Below, piece after piece: positions 8,064 through 15,295 of a DNA stretch of 19,160 nt. This stretch comes from an uncultured Eubacteriales bacterium. GTDB lineage: Bacteria; Bacillota; Clostridia; Christensenellales; CAG-138. How positions within the stretch are numbered: the stretch's first letter is position 1; each line of letters starts with the position of its first letter. A model generated the notes under the pieces. That model saw nothing but the letters and a program-made list of their open reading frames with translations, was not told the DNA's origin and did not search any database. The position numbers and the translations under genes were made by a program. The DNA lies in NCBI GenBank assembly GCA_900547135.1, contig URFJ01000022.1:1-19160 (forward strand), read 5' to 3'.

Positions 8064-8246
8064 CAAGGTGTTCGTTATAAGGATGTTCCCAAAGGCTGCG
8101 CCCGCGTCTCCATTTTCATCCCCTTGGCCGCCCGTCACTTTCGGCTAATTGGTTTGAGCGCTGAGCCTCGCCTTGTACCCTCCCTCAACCTAGGAGTTGC
8201 AGTGTGAAAACGCGCCTGAAATTGTGTTGCGCGTCTTTGCGCCTTG
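8064..8246 (+). ncRNA. Candidate structured RNA with 6S-RNA-like outline
   Basis: A GC-richer island of about 183 nt behind a good promoter, with no open frame of note. Visible helices: a closing stem CAAGGTGT (8064-8071) with GCGCCTTG (8239-8246), 8 bp with two G-U; AGGCT-GCGC (8093-8101) with GCGC-TG-AGCCT (8158-8168); an apical hairpin TTGGCCG (8124-8130) with CGGCTAA (8142-8148); and a 3'-side hairpin ACGCGC (8210-8215) with GCGCGT (8229-8234). The length, the long rod with a large internal bubble, the small hairpin on the bubble's 3' strand, and GTGTTCG next to the closing stem (compare ATGTTCGC in E. coli 6S) suggest SsrS/6S RNA. Against it, the start site predicted from the -10 box (about 8070) would remove the outer half of the closing stem. 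A competing hairpin CTTGGC-TAT-GCCAAG (8243-8257) lacks a T-run. The assignment is tentative. Confidence 0.4.
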
Positions 8247-8257
8247 GCTATGCCAAG

Positions 8258-8599
8258 TCATGACAGCCGGAGTATATAATTGGCAGTGAACTGATTTGAT
8301 AAGCCACTTTTGACTATGTTTATTATTCATTATCAGCGATCGCGTTTAGGCCGTATTTTGTTGTGTTATATTTATGCCCCTTTATTGGCGACAACTGTTC
8401 TATAGTTTGAAGAAAGGCGTCCGTTGGGCTATTTCTATAATTATAGGAATAAAAATTGATTTTCATCCTACTATTTATGTTGATTTATGTCATCTAAGGT
8501 TGACTATATTAGATAAGTGATGTATTTTGTATTTATAAGTTGTTTGCACTATGTATTGAGCCTGAAACAGTATATGGGTTAACAGGCTTTAATTAAAAA
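8258..8599. other. AT-rich intergenic region without a recognised gene
   Basis: I see no protein-like open frame and no tRNA or rRNA. It presumably contains the promoter of the gene at 8673, but no hexamer pair is convincing. Confidence 0.4.
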
Positions 8600-8615
8600 C
8601 ATGAAACCTTTCATG
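8600..8615. promoter_or_regulatory. Possible operator palindrome upstream of the zinc-ribbon gene
   Basis: CATGAAA (8600-8606), CC, TTTCATG (8609-8615) is a perfect 7-bp inverted repeat 57 nt before the ATG at 8673. It could be a repressor site; no regulator in the window can be assigned to it. Confidence 0.35.
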
Positions 8616-8672
8616 AAATAGCATTGTGCAGGATCACATGCAACCCACGAATCTAAAGAGGTGAACAAAACA

Positions 8673-9125
8673 ATGAGGAGCTTTGTAGCTCTCCTTGTGG
8701 CCACGATTATGATGGCGCTGAGCTTCGTCCCCACGTACAGTATATACTTTGATTATTCTATCTGCGGAACATGCCCCGGCTGCGGAAGGTTCAACTACAA
8801 TACCGTACAGAGGGAAATATATGTTTACAGCTATGATGACAACAGACATGGATTTGAAAAAGTAATGGATATGTGGTGCGTCCATTGCAACGGCAGGTTC
8901 TATGAATCAAGCCGCAAGCTGGAAAAGCACAGGTTTTACTCCATAGACCTGGGCTGCAGCGACGGCAGGCATGGTTTTATCATTAAATGCCGAGTCTGCC
9001 GCGATATAAGCAGCTATAAATATCTTATAGAGTGCGACGGCCAGCCCCATGTGCGCATGACAAAGGCAGGAATTGATTTGATACTTGAAAACAATCCATG
9101 GCAGGACCCAGAGCTAAAGGATTGA
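8673..9125 (+). CDS. Secreted zinc-ribbon-like Cys-rich protein
   Basis: A 150-residue protein of no family I recognise. ATG 8673 is chosen over the in-frame GTG at 8661 because that GTG is itself part of the AAAGAGGTG ribosome binding site. The N-terminus (MRSF, then hydrophobic to about residue 19) is a signal peptide or anchor. The remainder carries several paired cysteines: CGTCPGCG (31-38), WCVHCNGRF, and LGC followed by KCRVC. Their spacing suggests zinc-ribbon knuckles or disulfides. Aromatic and charged residues dominate and there is no catalytic signature. The reading frame remains open for 64 codons after the TGA stop, see the next entry. A palindrome at 8600-8615 could regulate it. 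Confidence 0.7.
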   Translation: MRSFVALLVATIMMALSFVPTYSIYFDYSICGTCPGCGRFNYNTVQREIYVYSYDDNRHGFEKVMDMWCVHCNGRFYESSRKLEKHRFYSIDLGCSDGRHGFIIKCRVCRDISSYKYLIECDGQPHVRMTKAGIDLILENNPWQDPELKD

Positions 9126-9128
9126 ACT

Positions 9129-9320
9129 ATTGCCCTTAAAGAGGCTTATGATTTGCTGATATACGCTGGCGCGGTTGTGGCCATAAACCACGCCAGCCAT
9201 GACGGAAATTACACTTATGCGCGTGCCCTGCGTAAAGCAAAACGATGCGTGGAGACGCCTGGAGGCTGTCTGCAGGCGCTGAACCGACTGGGCCAGCTGT
9301 TCAGCGCCTGCAAATCCTAA
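9129..9320 (+). CDS. Possible small ORF or lost C-terminal extension, in frame after the upstream stop
   Basis: Directly after the TGA at 9123-9125 the same frame stays open to TAA at 9318-9320. It encodes a protein-like helical sequence beginning ALKEAYDLLIYAGAVV and ending in QLFSACKS. No ATG, GTG or TTG opens the segment at its beginning. The only candidate start there is ATT at 9129, with AAAGGA 7 nt before it, which would be very unusual. The alternatives are that the upstream gene once extended through this stretch and a nonsense change created the TGA, that the TGA is read through, or that the frame is open by chance. I cannot decide between these. It ends 26 nt before the next gene's ATG. 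Confidence 0.35.
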   Translation: MALKEAYDLLIYAGAVVAINHASHDGNYTYARALRKAKRCVETPGGCLQALNRLGQLFSACKS

Positions 9321-9346
9321 ATAGATTTATAGGGGGAAGAGCTAAG

Positions 9347-9829
9347 ATGCCGGCAAAGACTATTATTGGCTTTATTATCACGGGTATCTTTGGCGTAATA
9401 TTTCTTCTATTCTTTTTCGCGTGGGGCGGTTCCCTTATGGTGGGGGCGGTGGGAACGGCAATATGTCTGCTGCTTTATGCGTTAATTACGCTTACTCCTC
9501 TGAGCAGGTCTGTCATTAGAATTGCACACCGACGAGAACCCAGCAATGACAGGGTGTTTAACGCGCTTCTGGTAGCGGTTTCGCTCTATTATGCCGTTTT
9601 GCGCATAGCCGCGCAAATTGCGGGACTGTTCCTGCTGATATGCCGCCTTATTATCAGCTTAGTCATGCTTATCTGTACGCGCTGCTGGAAAAGCGCATAT
9701 GTTTCATTCTATTTATCACAGTTGCCGCTGAAGATATTTATGGTTTTGTCCTCCCCCTTTGAAGCGCTGATTGAATGGTTGATTAAAAAAATAGATTTTA
9801 ATAGCGTTGCGCAAGTATACGAATCCTAA
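9347..9829 (+). CDS. Small hypothetical membrane protein
   Basis: A 160-residue integral membrane protein. ATG 9347 is preferred to the in-frame ATG at 9245 because AGGGGG lies 10 nt before it and because the extra N-terminal residues overlap the previous open frame and are not membrane-like. Hydrophobic stretches at about residues 5-25, 29-48, 70-105 (probably two) and near 120-135 give three to five membrane segments, joined by short basic loops such as RIAHRREPSNDR. No transporter, enzyme or sensor motif is seen. It follows the zinc-ribbon gene on the same strand and is convergent with the AlkD-like gene, with 136 nt between them and no obvious terminator. Confidence 0.65.
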   Translation: MPAKTIIGFIITGIFGVIFLLFFFAWGGSLMVGAVGTAICLLLYALITLTPLSRSVIRIAHRREPSNDRVFNALLVAVSLYYAVLRIAAQIAGLFLLICRLIISLVMLICTRCWKSAYVSFYLSQLPLKIFMVLSSPFEALIEWLIKKIDFNSVAQVYES

Positions 9830-9965
9830 CGCCGCTTATACACAGCTAACTAACGGCAAACCCGATATCGTGGTAGGGGCTGAGGCGTTAACGTTGGACT
9901 TAGGCTGTTCAAAACAAACTCCAGATCATATATTTGCTCAAGCCCCCTTGCGGATGCATCCGGCG

Positions 9966-10694
9966 CTATTTCCGCTTCATACCGCGCAACATGGTTTTGT
10001 CGCTGTCGCTTACGCGATAGGATTCCAGCATCTTTTGAATAGCTTTATTATATGTGAAAACATCAATGCGCCTGGTATTGAGGAAGCCGAGCGTTTTGTC
10101 CCTGTATTTTATAAAGCAGACCGACAGCCCCCAGGCTATTGCCATTTTAACGTAATATCCATCATGGCGGATATCCCCGTACCATTGAAGCACCTCGTCT
10201 ATATATTCATCAATCAAAAAATAGTCCATCAGGCTGACGATGGCAAAGCGCAGTTCAAATTCCCCTGTTGAGCTTAAATATGGCAGGAGAAAATCGTACA
10301 GCCTGCCCCGCTCCTTTGCAATCCACTTCATGCTTGCGCAAACGGTGTCGCACACCGCCCAGTTGTCTATCCTGGGGATATAGTCCTTCAGATATTGAAG
10401 CCTTTCCTCAAGGCCGCATTTTGCGTATGCTATTATCATACCTGAAATCATCTTAGCCTCGTAAGCGCCGTCGTTTTTGGCAATGCTAAGAAACCCCCTC
10501 CAATCAGCCCCACCTGCTATTTCCTTGGCAATCCCCCTCATATGGGGAACTCTTACGCCGTATGATGTGTTTTGAGCGCCAGGTATCAGTGCTTCGTTAA
10601 ACCTCCTGTATTTCTCGTCGGACAAGCTGATAAGGCGCGACTTGAACTCGTCGTAGTGTTTTATGGTATATTCCAATGCTGTGTTCAGGGGCAT
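9966..10694 (-). CDS. AlkD-family DNA glycosylase (DNA alkylation repair protein)
   Basis: The 242-residue, all-helical protein matches the HEAT-repeat AlkD family, which excises positively charged alkylated bases such as N7-methylguanine and N3-methyladenine. Family residues are visible at the expected spacing: Trp112 and Asp116 in NWAVCD (compare Trp109/Asp113 of Bacillus AlkD), Arg149 in ELRFAIV (compare Arg148), and Trp188 in AIAWGLS (compare Trp187). The length is typical. The N-terminal motif TSYGVRVPHMRGIAK is the usual family start, where small HEAT helices begin. The gene starts 19 nt downstream of the radical SAM gene's stop on the same strand, so co-transcription is likely. The ribosome binding site (GGATG) is weak, suggesting translation coupled to the upstream gene. 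The alkB/alkC alternatives do not fit the residue pattern. Confidence 0.88.
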   Translation of the reverse strand: MPLNTALEYTIKHYDEFKSRLISLSDEKYRRFNEALIPGAQNTSYGVRVPHMRGIAKEIAGGADWRGFLSIAKNDGAYEAKMISGMIIAYAKCGLEERLQYLKDYIPRIDNWAVCDTVCASMKWIAKERGRLYDFLLPYLSSTGEFELRFAIVSLMDYFLIDEYIDEVLQWYGDIRHDGYYVKMAIAWGLSVCFIKYRDKTLGFLNTRRIDVFTYNKAIQKMLESYRVSDSDKTMLRGMKRK

Positions 10695-10713
10695 GACGTC
10701 TTCATCCGCCGTA

Positions 10714-12123
10714 TTATAAACCGTCAGGCGCCGCGTCTTCCCCCATCCTTTCTTCTTTTAAAGCATATCCACCGCAATTATGCGAACATTCCCATAGCCT
10801 GTCAGCAACCGGCGCCCACAGCTCGGCTGAGCATTCGCACTTCGCCGAAAGGTCGTGAACGTTCTCCGGATGCCGCAAATCCGTTGACTTTGCTCCGGAT
10901 TTATCCACCATACCGGCCAATGCCCCAGGGTTGTCAAGCAACGGGCATGGCCTGAGATGGTTTTCATTGAACGGCTGGCCTTCATAGTATGCCATAAACA
11001 GGGGCGAATGGTAAGCCTCCAGCAGCGTTTTTTCGTGTATATTTGAATCCGAATAATGGATAAACGCGCAGGGCTCTATATCCCCATTTGCGTTTATATG
11101 CAGATAGCATCTTCCTCCGGCTATGCATCCCTTTACGTATTCGCCGTCGTTCCAGAAATCCATTGTAAATATGGGTTTTGTACCGCGGAACTTCCTGATC
11201 TGTCGGTACATGTATTCACGCTGCTCGGCCGTAGCCATAAGCTTTGGCACAGCGTCCGCACCTACGGGCATATATGTAAAAAACCACGCGAACTTGGCGC
11301 CCTTTTCGATCATGTCGTCAAAATATTCCTCGCTGCCGATTATCTCGGCGTTCTGGCTTGTATAACAGCACGAGACCCCAAATGGAAGCTTTTTGCCCTT
11401 TAGTATCTCCATGGCTCGGACGACAGCCCTATACGTACCCCTGCCCCTTCTCGAATCCGTATGCTTCTCAAAGCCCTCGACGCTGATGGCTGGGATAAAG
11501 TTCTTTACCCTCAGCATCTCGTCGGCAAATGCCTCGTCTATAAGGGTTGCGTTTGTAAACGCGAGAAACTCGCAGTCGGAATGTGCGTCACAAAGGCGTA
11601 TTATATCATCCTTTCGCACAAGGGGCTCCCCTCCCGAATATATGTACATATAGGTGCCGTGTTCCTTGCCCTGCATTATTATGCTGTCGAGCGTTTCATA
11701 ATCCATGTTCAGTTTGTTTCCGTATTCAGCCGCCCAGCATCCGGTACAGCGGAGGTTGCAGGCGGACGTAGGGTCCATGAGGATGGCCCAGGGTATGTTG
11801 CAGCGGTACTTTTCCTTCGCCCTTTCCTGCCTTTTTGCGCCAATGAGCGAAGTGTTGAGGATAAAGTTTTCAAACAGCGTTTTACGCACGCCGTCGTCCA
11901 CGTCCGTCCACATGCTCTTGATAAGCTTATACCAGTTGCACTCAGGGTCTTCAAGAATGCGGTGCAGCATCCTGCGCTGTGAAATAAACCGATCCCCGCT
12001 GTCAAACTTGTCCACCCAGGCCATCAATTTGGGTATGTTTTTATCCGGGTTGCCGTCAATGTAGCTCAGCGCTTTTTTAACCGCATATGTCTGCACGTTT
12101 TCCTTTATTGTTTTGCCGCTCAT
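10714..12123 (-). CDS. Radical SAM protein with SPASM-like C-terminal cysteines
   Basis: A 469-residue enzyme. ATG 12123 is chosen because AAAGGAAG lies 8 nt before it; a longer frame exists only through TTG 12141, which overlaps that site. The N-terminal 110 residues are helical. The core has the [4Fe-4S]/SAM triad Cys122, Cys126, Cys129 in SACNLRCTGCW and the SAM-contact motif SGGEP. A SPASM/twitch-like region follows, with CIAGGRC, GDIEPCAF, RPCPLL and a last cluster CECSAELW...CSHNCGGY that could hold one or two extra iron-sulfur clusters. SPASM enzymes usually modify peptides or other enzymes, but no precursor peptide gene is visible within about 1 kb, so the substrate is unknown. It is followed 19 nt later by the AlkD-like gene. 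The oxygen-sensitive cofactors fit an anaerobe. Confidence 0.85.
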   Translation of the reverse strand: MSGKTIKENVQTYAVKKALSYIDGNPDKNIPKLMAWVDKFDSGDRFISQRRMLHRILEDPECNWYKLIKSMWTDVDDGVRKTLFENFILNTSLIGAKRQERAKEKYRCNIPWAILMDPTSACNLRCTGCWAAEYGNKLNMDYETLDSIIMQGKEHGTYMYIYSGGEPLVRKDDIIRLCDAHSDCEFLAFTNATLIDEAFADEMLRVKNFIPAISVEGFEKHTDSRRGRGTYRAVVRAMEILKGKKLPFGVSCCYTSQNAEIIGSEEYFDDMIEKGAKFAWFFTYMPVGADAVPKLMATAEQREYMYRQIRKFRGTKPIFTMDFWNDGEYVKGCIAGGRCYLHINANGDIEPCAFIHYSDSNIHEKTLLEAYHSPLFMAYYEGQPFNENHLRPCPLLDNPGALAGMVDKSGAKSTDLRHPENVHDLSAKCECSAELWAPVADRLWECSHNCGGYALKEERMGEDAAPDGL

Positions 12124-12250
12124 ATCGACACTTCCTTTCAAAGACTATACGGCCTTGGTTACAGGTTAACGCCGCAGCCCCATTGAACCGTGTGACGCTT
12201 GCCCAGCGCTGCGCGAAAATGCGTCGTAAATGAAAACACTGTTACCTTTT

Positions 12251-12274
12251 GGGACAAATGGCTCGAAATGTCCC
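12251..12274. promoter_or_regulatory. Possible operator, inverted repeat GGGACA-N12-TGTCCC
   Basis: GGGACA (12251-12256) and TGTCCC (12269-12274) form a 6-bp inverted repeat in the divergent region, about 130 nt upstream of the radical SAM start. It could be a dimeric regulator site. No known consensus is claimed. Confidence 0.25.
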
Positions 12275-12337
12275 TTTATACGACCGCTAAAATAACATAT
12301 CATTTCAAGTAGTATATGACGGAAGGGAATTTTTTAA

Positions 12338-13283
12338 TTTAAAAAACCTGACTTTACCCGCGTGATCGTCAGTCCGGCCCTTGATAAGGCCATTTGTAAT
12401 ATAGAAACCGACGCGAACAGTAACATACGCAACCTTATCGACCTTGTTCTCAAGTTTCTAAAGGTCGCTTCCAGCAGTCGCTGTTTAAGACATTCCAGGC
12501 CATGATGCAGTGTCAAAACAGCGCCTACTACATCCTTGTAAAAAATAACCGATCATGAAACCATTAAAACATTCGGCTTCAACCTTGGGTATAACGGATG
12601 CACCAACGGCGCCAAGCTTATTAGGGAAAATGAGCTAAGATATGGCTTCAATATCCCATGGACGATATCGTTTGTTCTGGATCGCGAGGGCAGGCTCGAC
12701 ATTTACAGGATATGCCATACCGTGAAGCAAGGGGGCAGTCTTGGCATATTCACGTATTTTGTTTTTTGCACTAACGGTCAATCGCTCAAATCCCGCCGCT
12801 TTTAAGCGCGTATGGCGACTGCGCGTTTGTGCTGTTTACCGAACCGGCTTATCTCAACAGACGGCCCTGTATGGTACTACATAAGAACGCCATGACAGCC
12901 GTTCTCTCATCAAAGCCGGAATTTGCCTCCGCTACTTCGGAAATGCTTAAAAGAAGGATGCTATACTCCGCCTATTCATTTTACAGCGACGAAAGCGCTT
13001 ACGACCTTTTGTCCGGGTTATGGCACAAAGAGATTATAAACGCCTCGTGCGCTTTTGCGTGCTCATCCCCGAACCCTTATGCGGCGATACGGCTGCTATA
13101 AGCGAGTTCGTAAACGATGTGCGTGACCGGCAAGAAACTCCTGTTCTGTTGATGGATACGGAATCGGACATTCTTTTGATAGATCAAATCATATCCCCGG
13201 ATTCCTGTTCCATGGGGTTTGGGAAAGACGGCGTTGCATTCGACAGCTTTGGAACGCTTAAAGGCGCAGCAAACAACCTGTGA
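12338..13283 (+). pseudogene. Frameshifted remnant of an unrecognised protein
   Basis: Protein-like sequence runs across this stretch but jumps frame repeatedly. One frame gives FTRVIVSPALDKAICNIETD up to about 12460. A second gives FQQSLFKTFQAMMQCQNSAY and ILVKNN. A third begins DHETIKTFGFNLGYNG and includes FVLDREGRLDIY, ending at TAA 12803. A fourth runs from AQIPPLLSAYGD through LFTEPAYLN to about 13045. A fifth, from MAQRDYKRL through VLLMDTESDILL, ends at TGA 13281-13283. The pieces abut without gaps, so single-base indels have broken what was one gene of roughly 310 codons. No start codon with a ribosome binding site remains, though ATG 12316 lies nearby in another frame. I do not recognise the family. 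Confidence 0.65.
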
Positions 13284-13430
13284 GACTTCAACTTAACGCA
13301 AATATTAAGGGAAAATACGCAATGCGGCTGAACGCTGCTCCTTATATCATCAAATAACGTGGATTTTGCAGCTTTAAAGCTTTTAACTAATAAAGCATGA
13401 GAAAACGCGCCTGCCACCCCTGCGATTTGC

Positions 13431-13859
13431 CTACATCTCCTTATCGTATTTGCACCGGTAATAAACTCTACAGCTAATTACCAAAAGATAAGCAAAGACA
13501 AGAAGCAATACCGCAACCAGATCCACGCCCATCATAGCAAAGGATACCATGAGCGCCCCAAATACAAACACCATTACGTCAAAGGCCTTTGTCTTTGCCC
13601 TGCTGCCTATGGCTATATTGTGCTCGTCGTTTCTTTCAATTTCGATTTGCCTTTGAATATCGGGATGCTGTTTCAACGCACGCTTGCTTATTATATTTCC
13701 CATCCCCTGGCCAAAGGCCCCGCACCCTATACCAATGCAGATATAAGGCAACGCAATTATTTCCTGGGAAATTGAATCACCCTTAATTAGACACAGTCCG
13801 ACGCCTATCAGCAGCAAACCTGCCGCCGTCACCATATAGTTCAACGCGTTATTTTTCAT
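13431..13859 (-). CDS. Small membrane protein of an XRE regulator/membrane protein pair
   Basis: A 142-residue protein with four hydrophobic helices in two pairs: about residues 8-25 and 34-52, then 94-110 and 113-130. They are separated by a charged cytoplasmic stretch (KQHPDIQRQIEIERND, then IAIGSRAKT). Short proteins of this layout are often encoded just after a small XRE-type repressor in Firmicutes. Here the ATG overlaps the stop codon of such a repressor's C-terminal half (TAATG), and GGAGGA lies within that repressor's last codons, so translation was originally coupled to it. Because the repressor is now split, expression of this gene may be reduced. The function is unknown; no family number is claimed. 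Confidence 0.7.
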   Translation of the reverse strand: MKNNALNYMVTAAGLLLIGVGLCLIKGDSISQEIIALPYICIGIGCGAFGQGMGNIISKRALKQHPDIQRQIEIERNDEHNIAIGSRAKTKAFDVMVFVFGALMVSFAMMGVDLVAVLLLVFAYLLVISCRVYYRCKYDKEM

Positions 13860-13969
13860 TATACATCCTCCTCATAGCTAAAGATTTCTTCAATACTCAT
13901 ATCAAAATAGCGCGCAAGCTTTAAGGCCAGCGTTATCGACGGATTGTAGCGCCCGTTTTCAAGGGAGCT
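13859..13969 (-). pseudogene. XRE-family regulator, C-terminal half (separated)
   Basis: This 36-codon stretch encodes SSLENGRYNPSITLALKLAR and continues to the end motif FDMSIEEIFSYEEDV. This is the second half of a minimal Cro/CI-type HTH protein, starting within the recognition helix. Immediately upstream in frame is a TGA, so it has no N-terminal part here. The missing half lies on the opposite strand at 14007-14099. Its stop codon overlaps the start of the adjacent membrane protein gene. Confidence 0.8.
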
Positions 13970-14006
13970 TCATGGAAAGCAAACTTTACATAAAGGAGTC
14001 ATTTAG

Positions 14007-14099
14007 TTGAAAAATCGGCTTGAGGAGATAAGAAAGCAGCGGGGCGTCAGGCAAGAGGACCTGGCTGCGGCGCTTGAGGTTTCGCGGAAGACGGATTGA
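14007..14099 (+). pseudogene. XRE-family regulator, N-terminal half (inverted relative to the C-terminal half)
   Basis: AAAGGAG (13992-13998) followed by TTG 14007 opens a 30-codon frame reading LKNRLEEIRKQRGVRQEDLA and then AALEVSRKTD before TGA. This is the canonical first half of a small XRE regulator: helix 1, helix 2 and the start of the recognition helix. The two halves together would make a normal protein of about 66-68 residues of the type EVSR-x-T-x-SSLENGRYNPS. This fragment still carries its own ribosome binding site and could yield a truncated peptide, but it cannot bind DNA as a complete HTH. Confidence 0.8.
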
Positions 14100-14126
14100 G
14101 TATAACATAAATTCGAGCGGTGTTAA
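14099..14126 (-). promoter_or_regulatory. Orphaned promoter pointing toward the XRE/membrane protein genes
   Basis: On the minus strand TTAACA (14126-14121), a 16-nt spacer and TATACT (14104-14099), preceded by a TG as in an extended -10. It reads toward the XRE C-terminal half and the membrane protein gene, and was probably the original promoter of the pair. Confidence 0.45.
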
Positions 14127-14322
14127 GTAAGCTTTCCATAAAATCAATCTGAACGCTTCCGTTTATCCATAACCGTTACGCGCGGAACATTTTTAAAAAG
14201 CTTGCAACATACCTGCCATTGAAATAAATGGAGCTTAAGACCATAATGGACAGGGCATTATATATGTGCTATGCTATCTTAAAACCTGTTAAAGTATAAT
14301 GGCTATAAAGGAGTTGTAATAT

Positions 14323-14745
14323 ATGAAATGGTATGAGTTATATCCGTCCGGCATCCCCCCTTTGTTGTCGGATATAGATAAATTCGTTTCCTGCCCGCTT
14401 TGGAATGAGTTTCGCGCGTCGGTTGAGGGAGCGTACGGGGTTTCGCCAAGAATAGAGTACAGCAGATGTTCCATGGCTCCTGGCTGGAACGTTAAGTATA
14501 AAAAGGGCGGCAAATCAATATGTACCGTATATCCCAATAACGGCCGCTTCTTCTGTATGTTGGTTATCGGTGATAAAAAGCTGCCGGACGCCGAACTTAT
14601 CATGAATTCGTGCGGTACATATATGCGGGAGCTTTTTCGCGATACAAGCCAATCCCAAGGCGGCAAGTGGCTGTTTATTGACGTAACAAGCGATATAATT
14701 CTTCAGGATACGCTCAGGCTCATATCCCTTCGAATGGTAAAATAA
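14323..14745 (+). CDS. DUF3788 family protein
   Basis: The 140-residue soluble protein resembles the DUF3788 family. Features seen are a Trp/Leu-rich N-terminus (LWNEFRASVEGAYGVSP), then YSRCSMAPGWNVKYKKGGKS, then CTVYPNNGRFFCMLVIGDKK, and the C-terminal GGKWLFIDV. The GW-N-KY-K-GGK-x-C-T-YP pattern is the part I rely on. The biochemical function of this family is not established. AAAGGAG lies 9 nt before the ATG and a TATAAT lies at 14295-14300, without a clear -35. No signal peptide or membrane segment is present, so it should be cytoplasmic. It stands alone, downstream of the disrupted XRE locus and convergent with the kinase-like gene. Confidence 0.75.
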   Translation: MKWYELYPSGIPPLLSDIDKFVSCPLWNEFRASVEGAYGVSPRIEYSRCSMAPGWNVKYKKGGKSICTVYPNNGRFFCMLVIGDKKLPDAELIMNSCGTYMRELFRDTSQSQGGKWLFIDVTSDIILQDTLRLISLRMVK

Positions 14746-14768
14746 TAGGGAGCGTTAAGTTAAGCCCG

Positions 14769-14822
14769 AATCCTGCGGCTTTGCCTGCCATAAGCTTTTT
14801 AAATACGGTGCTGCGGGATTTT
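14769..14822 (+). terminator. Weak terminator candidate after the DUF3788 gene
   Basis: AATCCTGC (14769-14776) pairs with GCGGGATT (14813-14820) through 8 bp with one G-U, followed by a short T-run. The 36-nt loop is long for an intrinsic terminator. Confidence 0.3.
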
Positions 14823-14860
14823 GGCACAGCGGCCGTACTTTGATTACCTTGCGGGATGTT

Positions 14861-15295
14861 TTAAATATTGAGACGGCCTGAAATTATTTTTACGGCTTCA
14901 GCCGGCTCTAAAAGATCCGTATTAAGACGTACATCATACCTTTGATCGTCAAACATGCCGTGCTTTTTTTCTATCATTGCACTGACCGGAGCGGGAAGCG
15001 ACCCATTAAGCCTTTTCGCAAAGCGCTGCTTTATTGAATCAACATCCGCTGTAACGAGCACCCTGAATGCGTTTTCAGCTAGCAGGCTTAGATGCTCCAT
15101 CTCGCTTATTATATAGATAATTGATATCCCGCTTTCACACATCATCTCCCTTAAAATCCTTTTGGCCTCCGCCTCTCCCTTTGCAAGCCTCAAATAATCC
15201 TTTCCAGAGTATACCTTGGCGCCTAGCTCCTCGGCCAACAGCTTTGCAATGGTGGATTTTCCGGTGCAGCTTTCCCCTATTATTCCAACTACCAT
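14861..15295 (-). CDS. Small P-loop kinase-like protein
   Basis: A 144-residue protein with an N-terminal Walker A motif GESCTGKST (residues 7-15) directly after a beta strand (MVVGII). This is the layout of adenylate/cytidylate kinase-like nucleoside or nucleotide kinases. A second strand (ISIIYIISEMEHL) may act as the Walker-B-like position, followed by FRVLVTADVDSIKQRFAKR, resembling the strand and arginine-rich lid helix of such kinases. The protein is short for a full NMP kinase (usually 180-220 residues), so the substrate cannot be assigned. AGGAGG lies 9 nt before the ATG. It is a single gene, convergent with the DUF3788 gene and separated by 203 nt from the metal operon upstream. Confidence 0.7.
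   Translation of the reverse strand: MVVGIIGESCTGKSTIAKLLAEELGAKVYSGKDYLRLAKGEAEAKRILREMMCESGISIIYIISEMEHLSLLAENAFRVLVTADVDSIKQRFAKRLNGSLPAPVSAMIEKKHGMFDDQRYDVRLNTDLLEPAEAVKIISGRLNI

Larger units (their letters stand above)
13973..14140. repeat. Imperfect inverted repeats around the XRE N-terminal half
   Basis: ATGGAAAGC followed two bases later by ACTT (from about 13972) recurs in inverse orientation ending near 14140, as ACTT-TT-inverse and GCTTTCCAT. This makes a 9-bp perfect core plus 4 more matching bases. The arms enclose the N-terminal fragment. Confidence 0.55.

Noticed and set aside
8243..8257. Intrinsic terminator for the structured RNA at CTTGGC-TAT-GCCAAG
   Set aside because: The hairpin has no following T-run, so it was not annotated as a terminator.
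11461..11982. A 173-codon plus-strand frame opposite the radical SAM gene
   Set aside because: Shadow of the minus-strand gene, which has the Cys triad and SPASM-like cysteines; the antisense frame has no domain.
10714..12123. A peptide-maturation (RiPP) cluster around the radical SAM gene
   Set aside because: No precursor peptide, peptidase or transporter gene is seen beside it; the SPASM-like cysteines alone are not enough.
12334..12516. A 60-codon minus-strand frame in the pseudogene region
   Set aside because: It lies opposite protein-like plus-strand segments and lacks a ribosome binding site.
13973..14140. A clean site-specific invertible switch around the XRE half-gene
   Set aside because: Inversion at the imperfect repeats would not rejoin the two halves in frame, and no invertase gene is nearby; kept only as a question within the split-gene finding.
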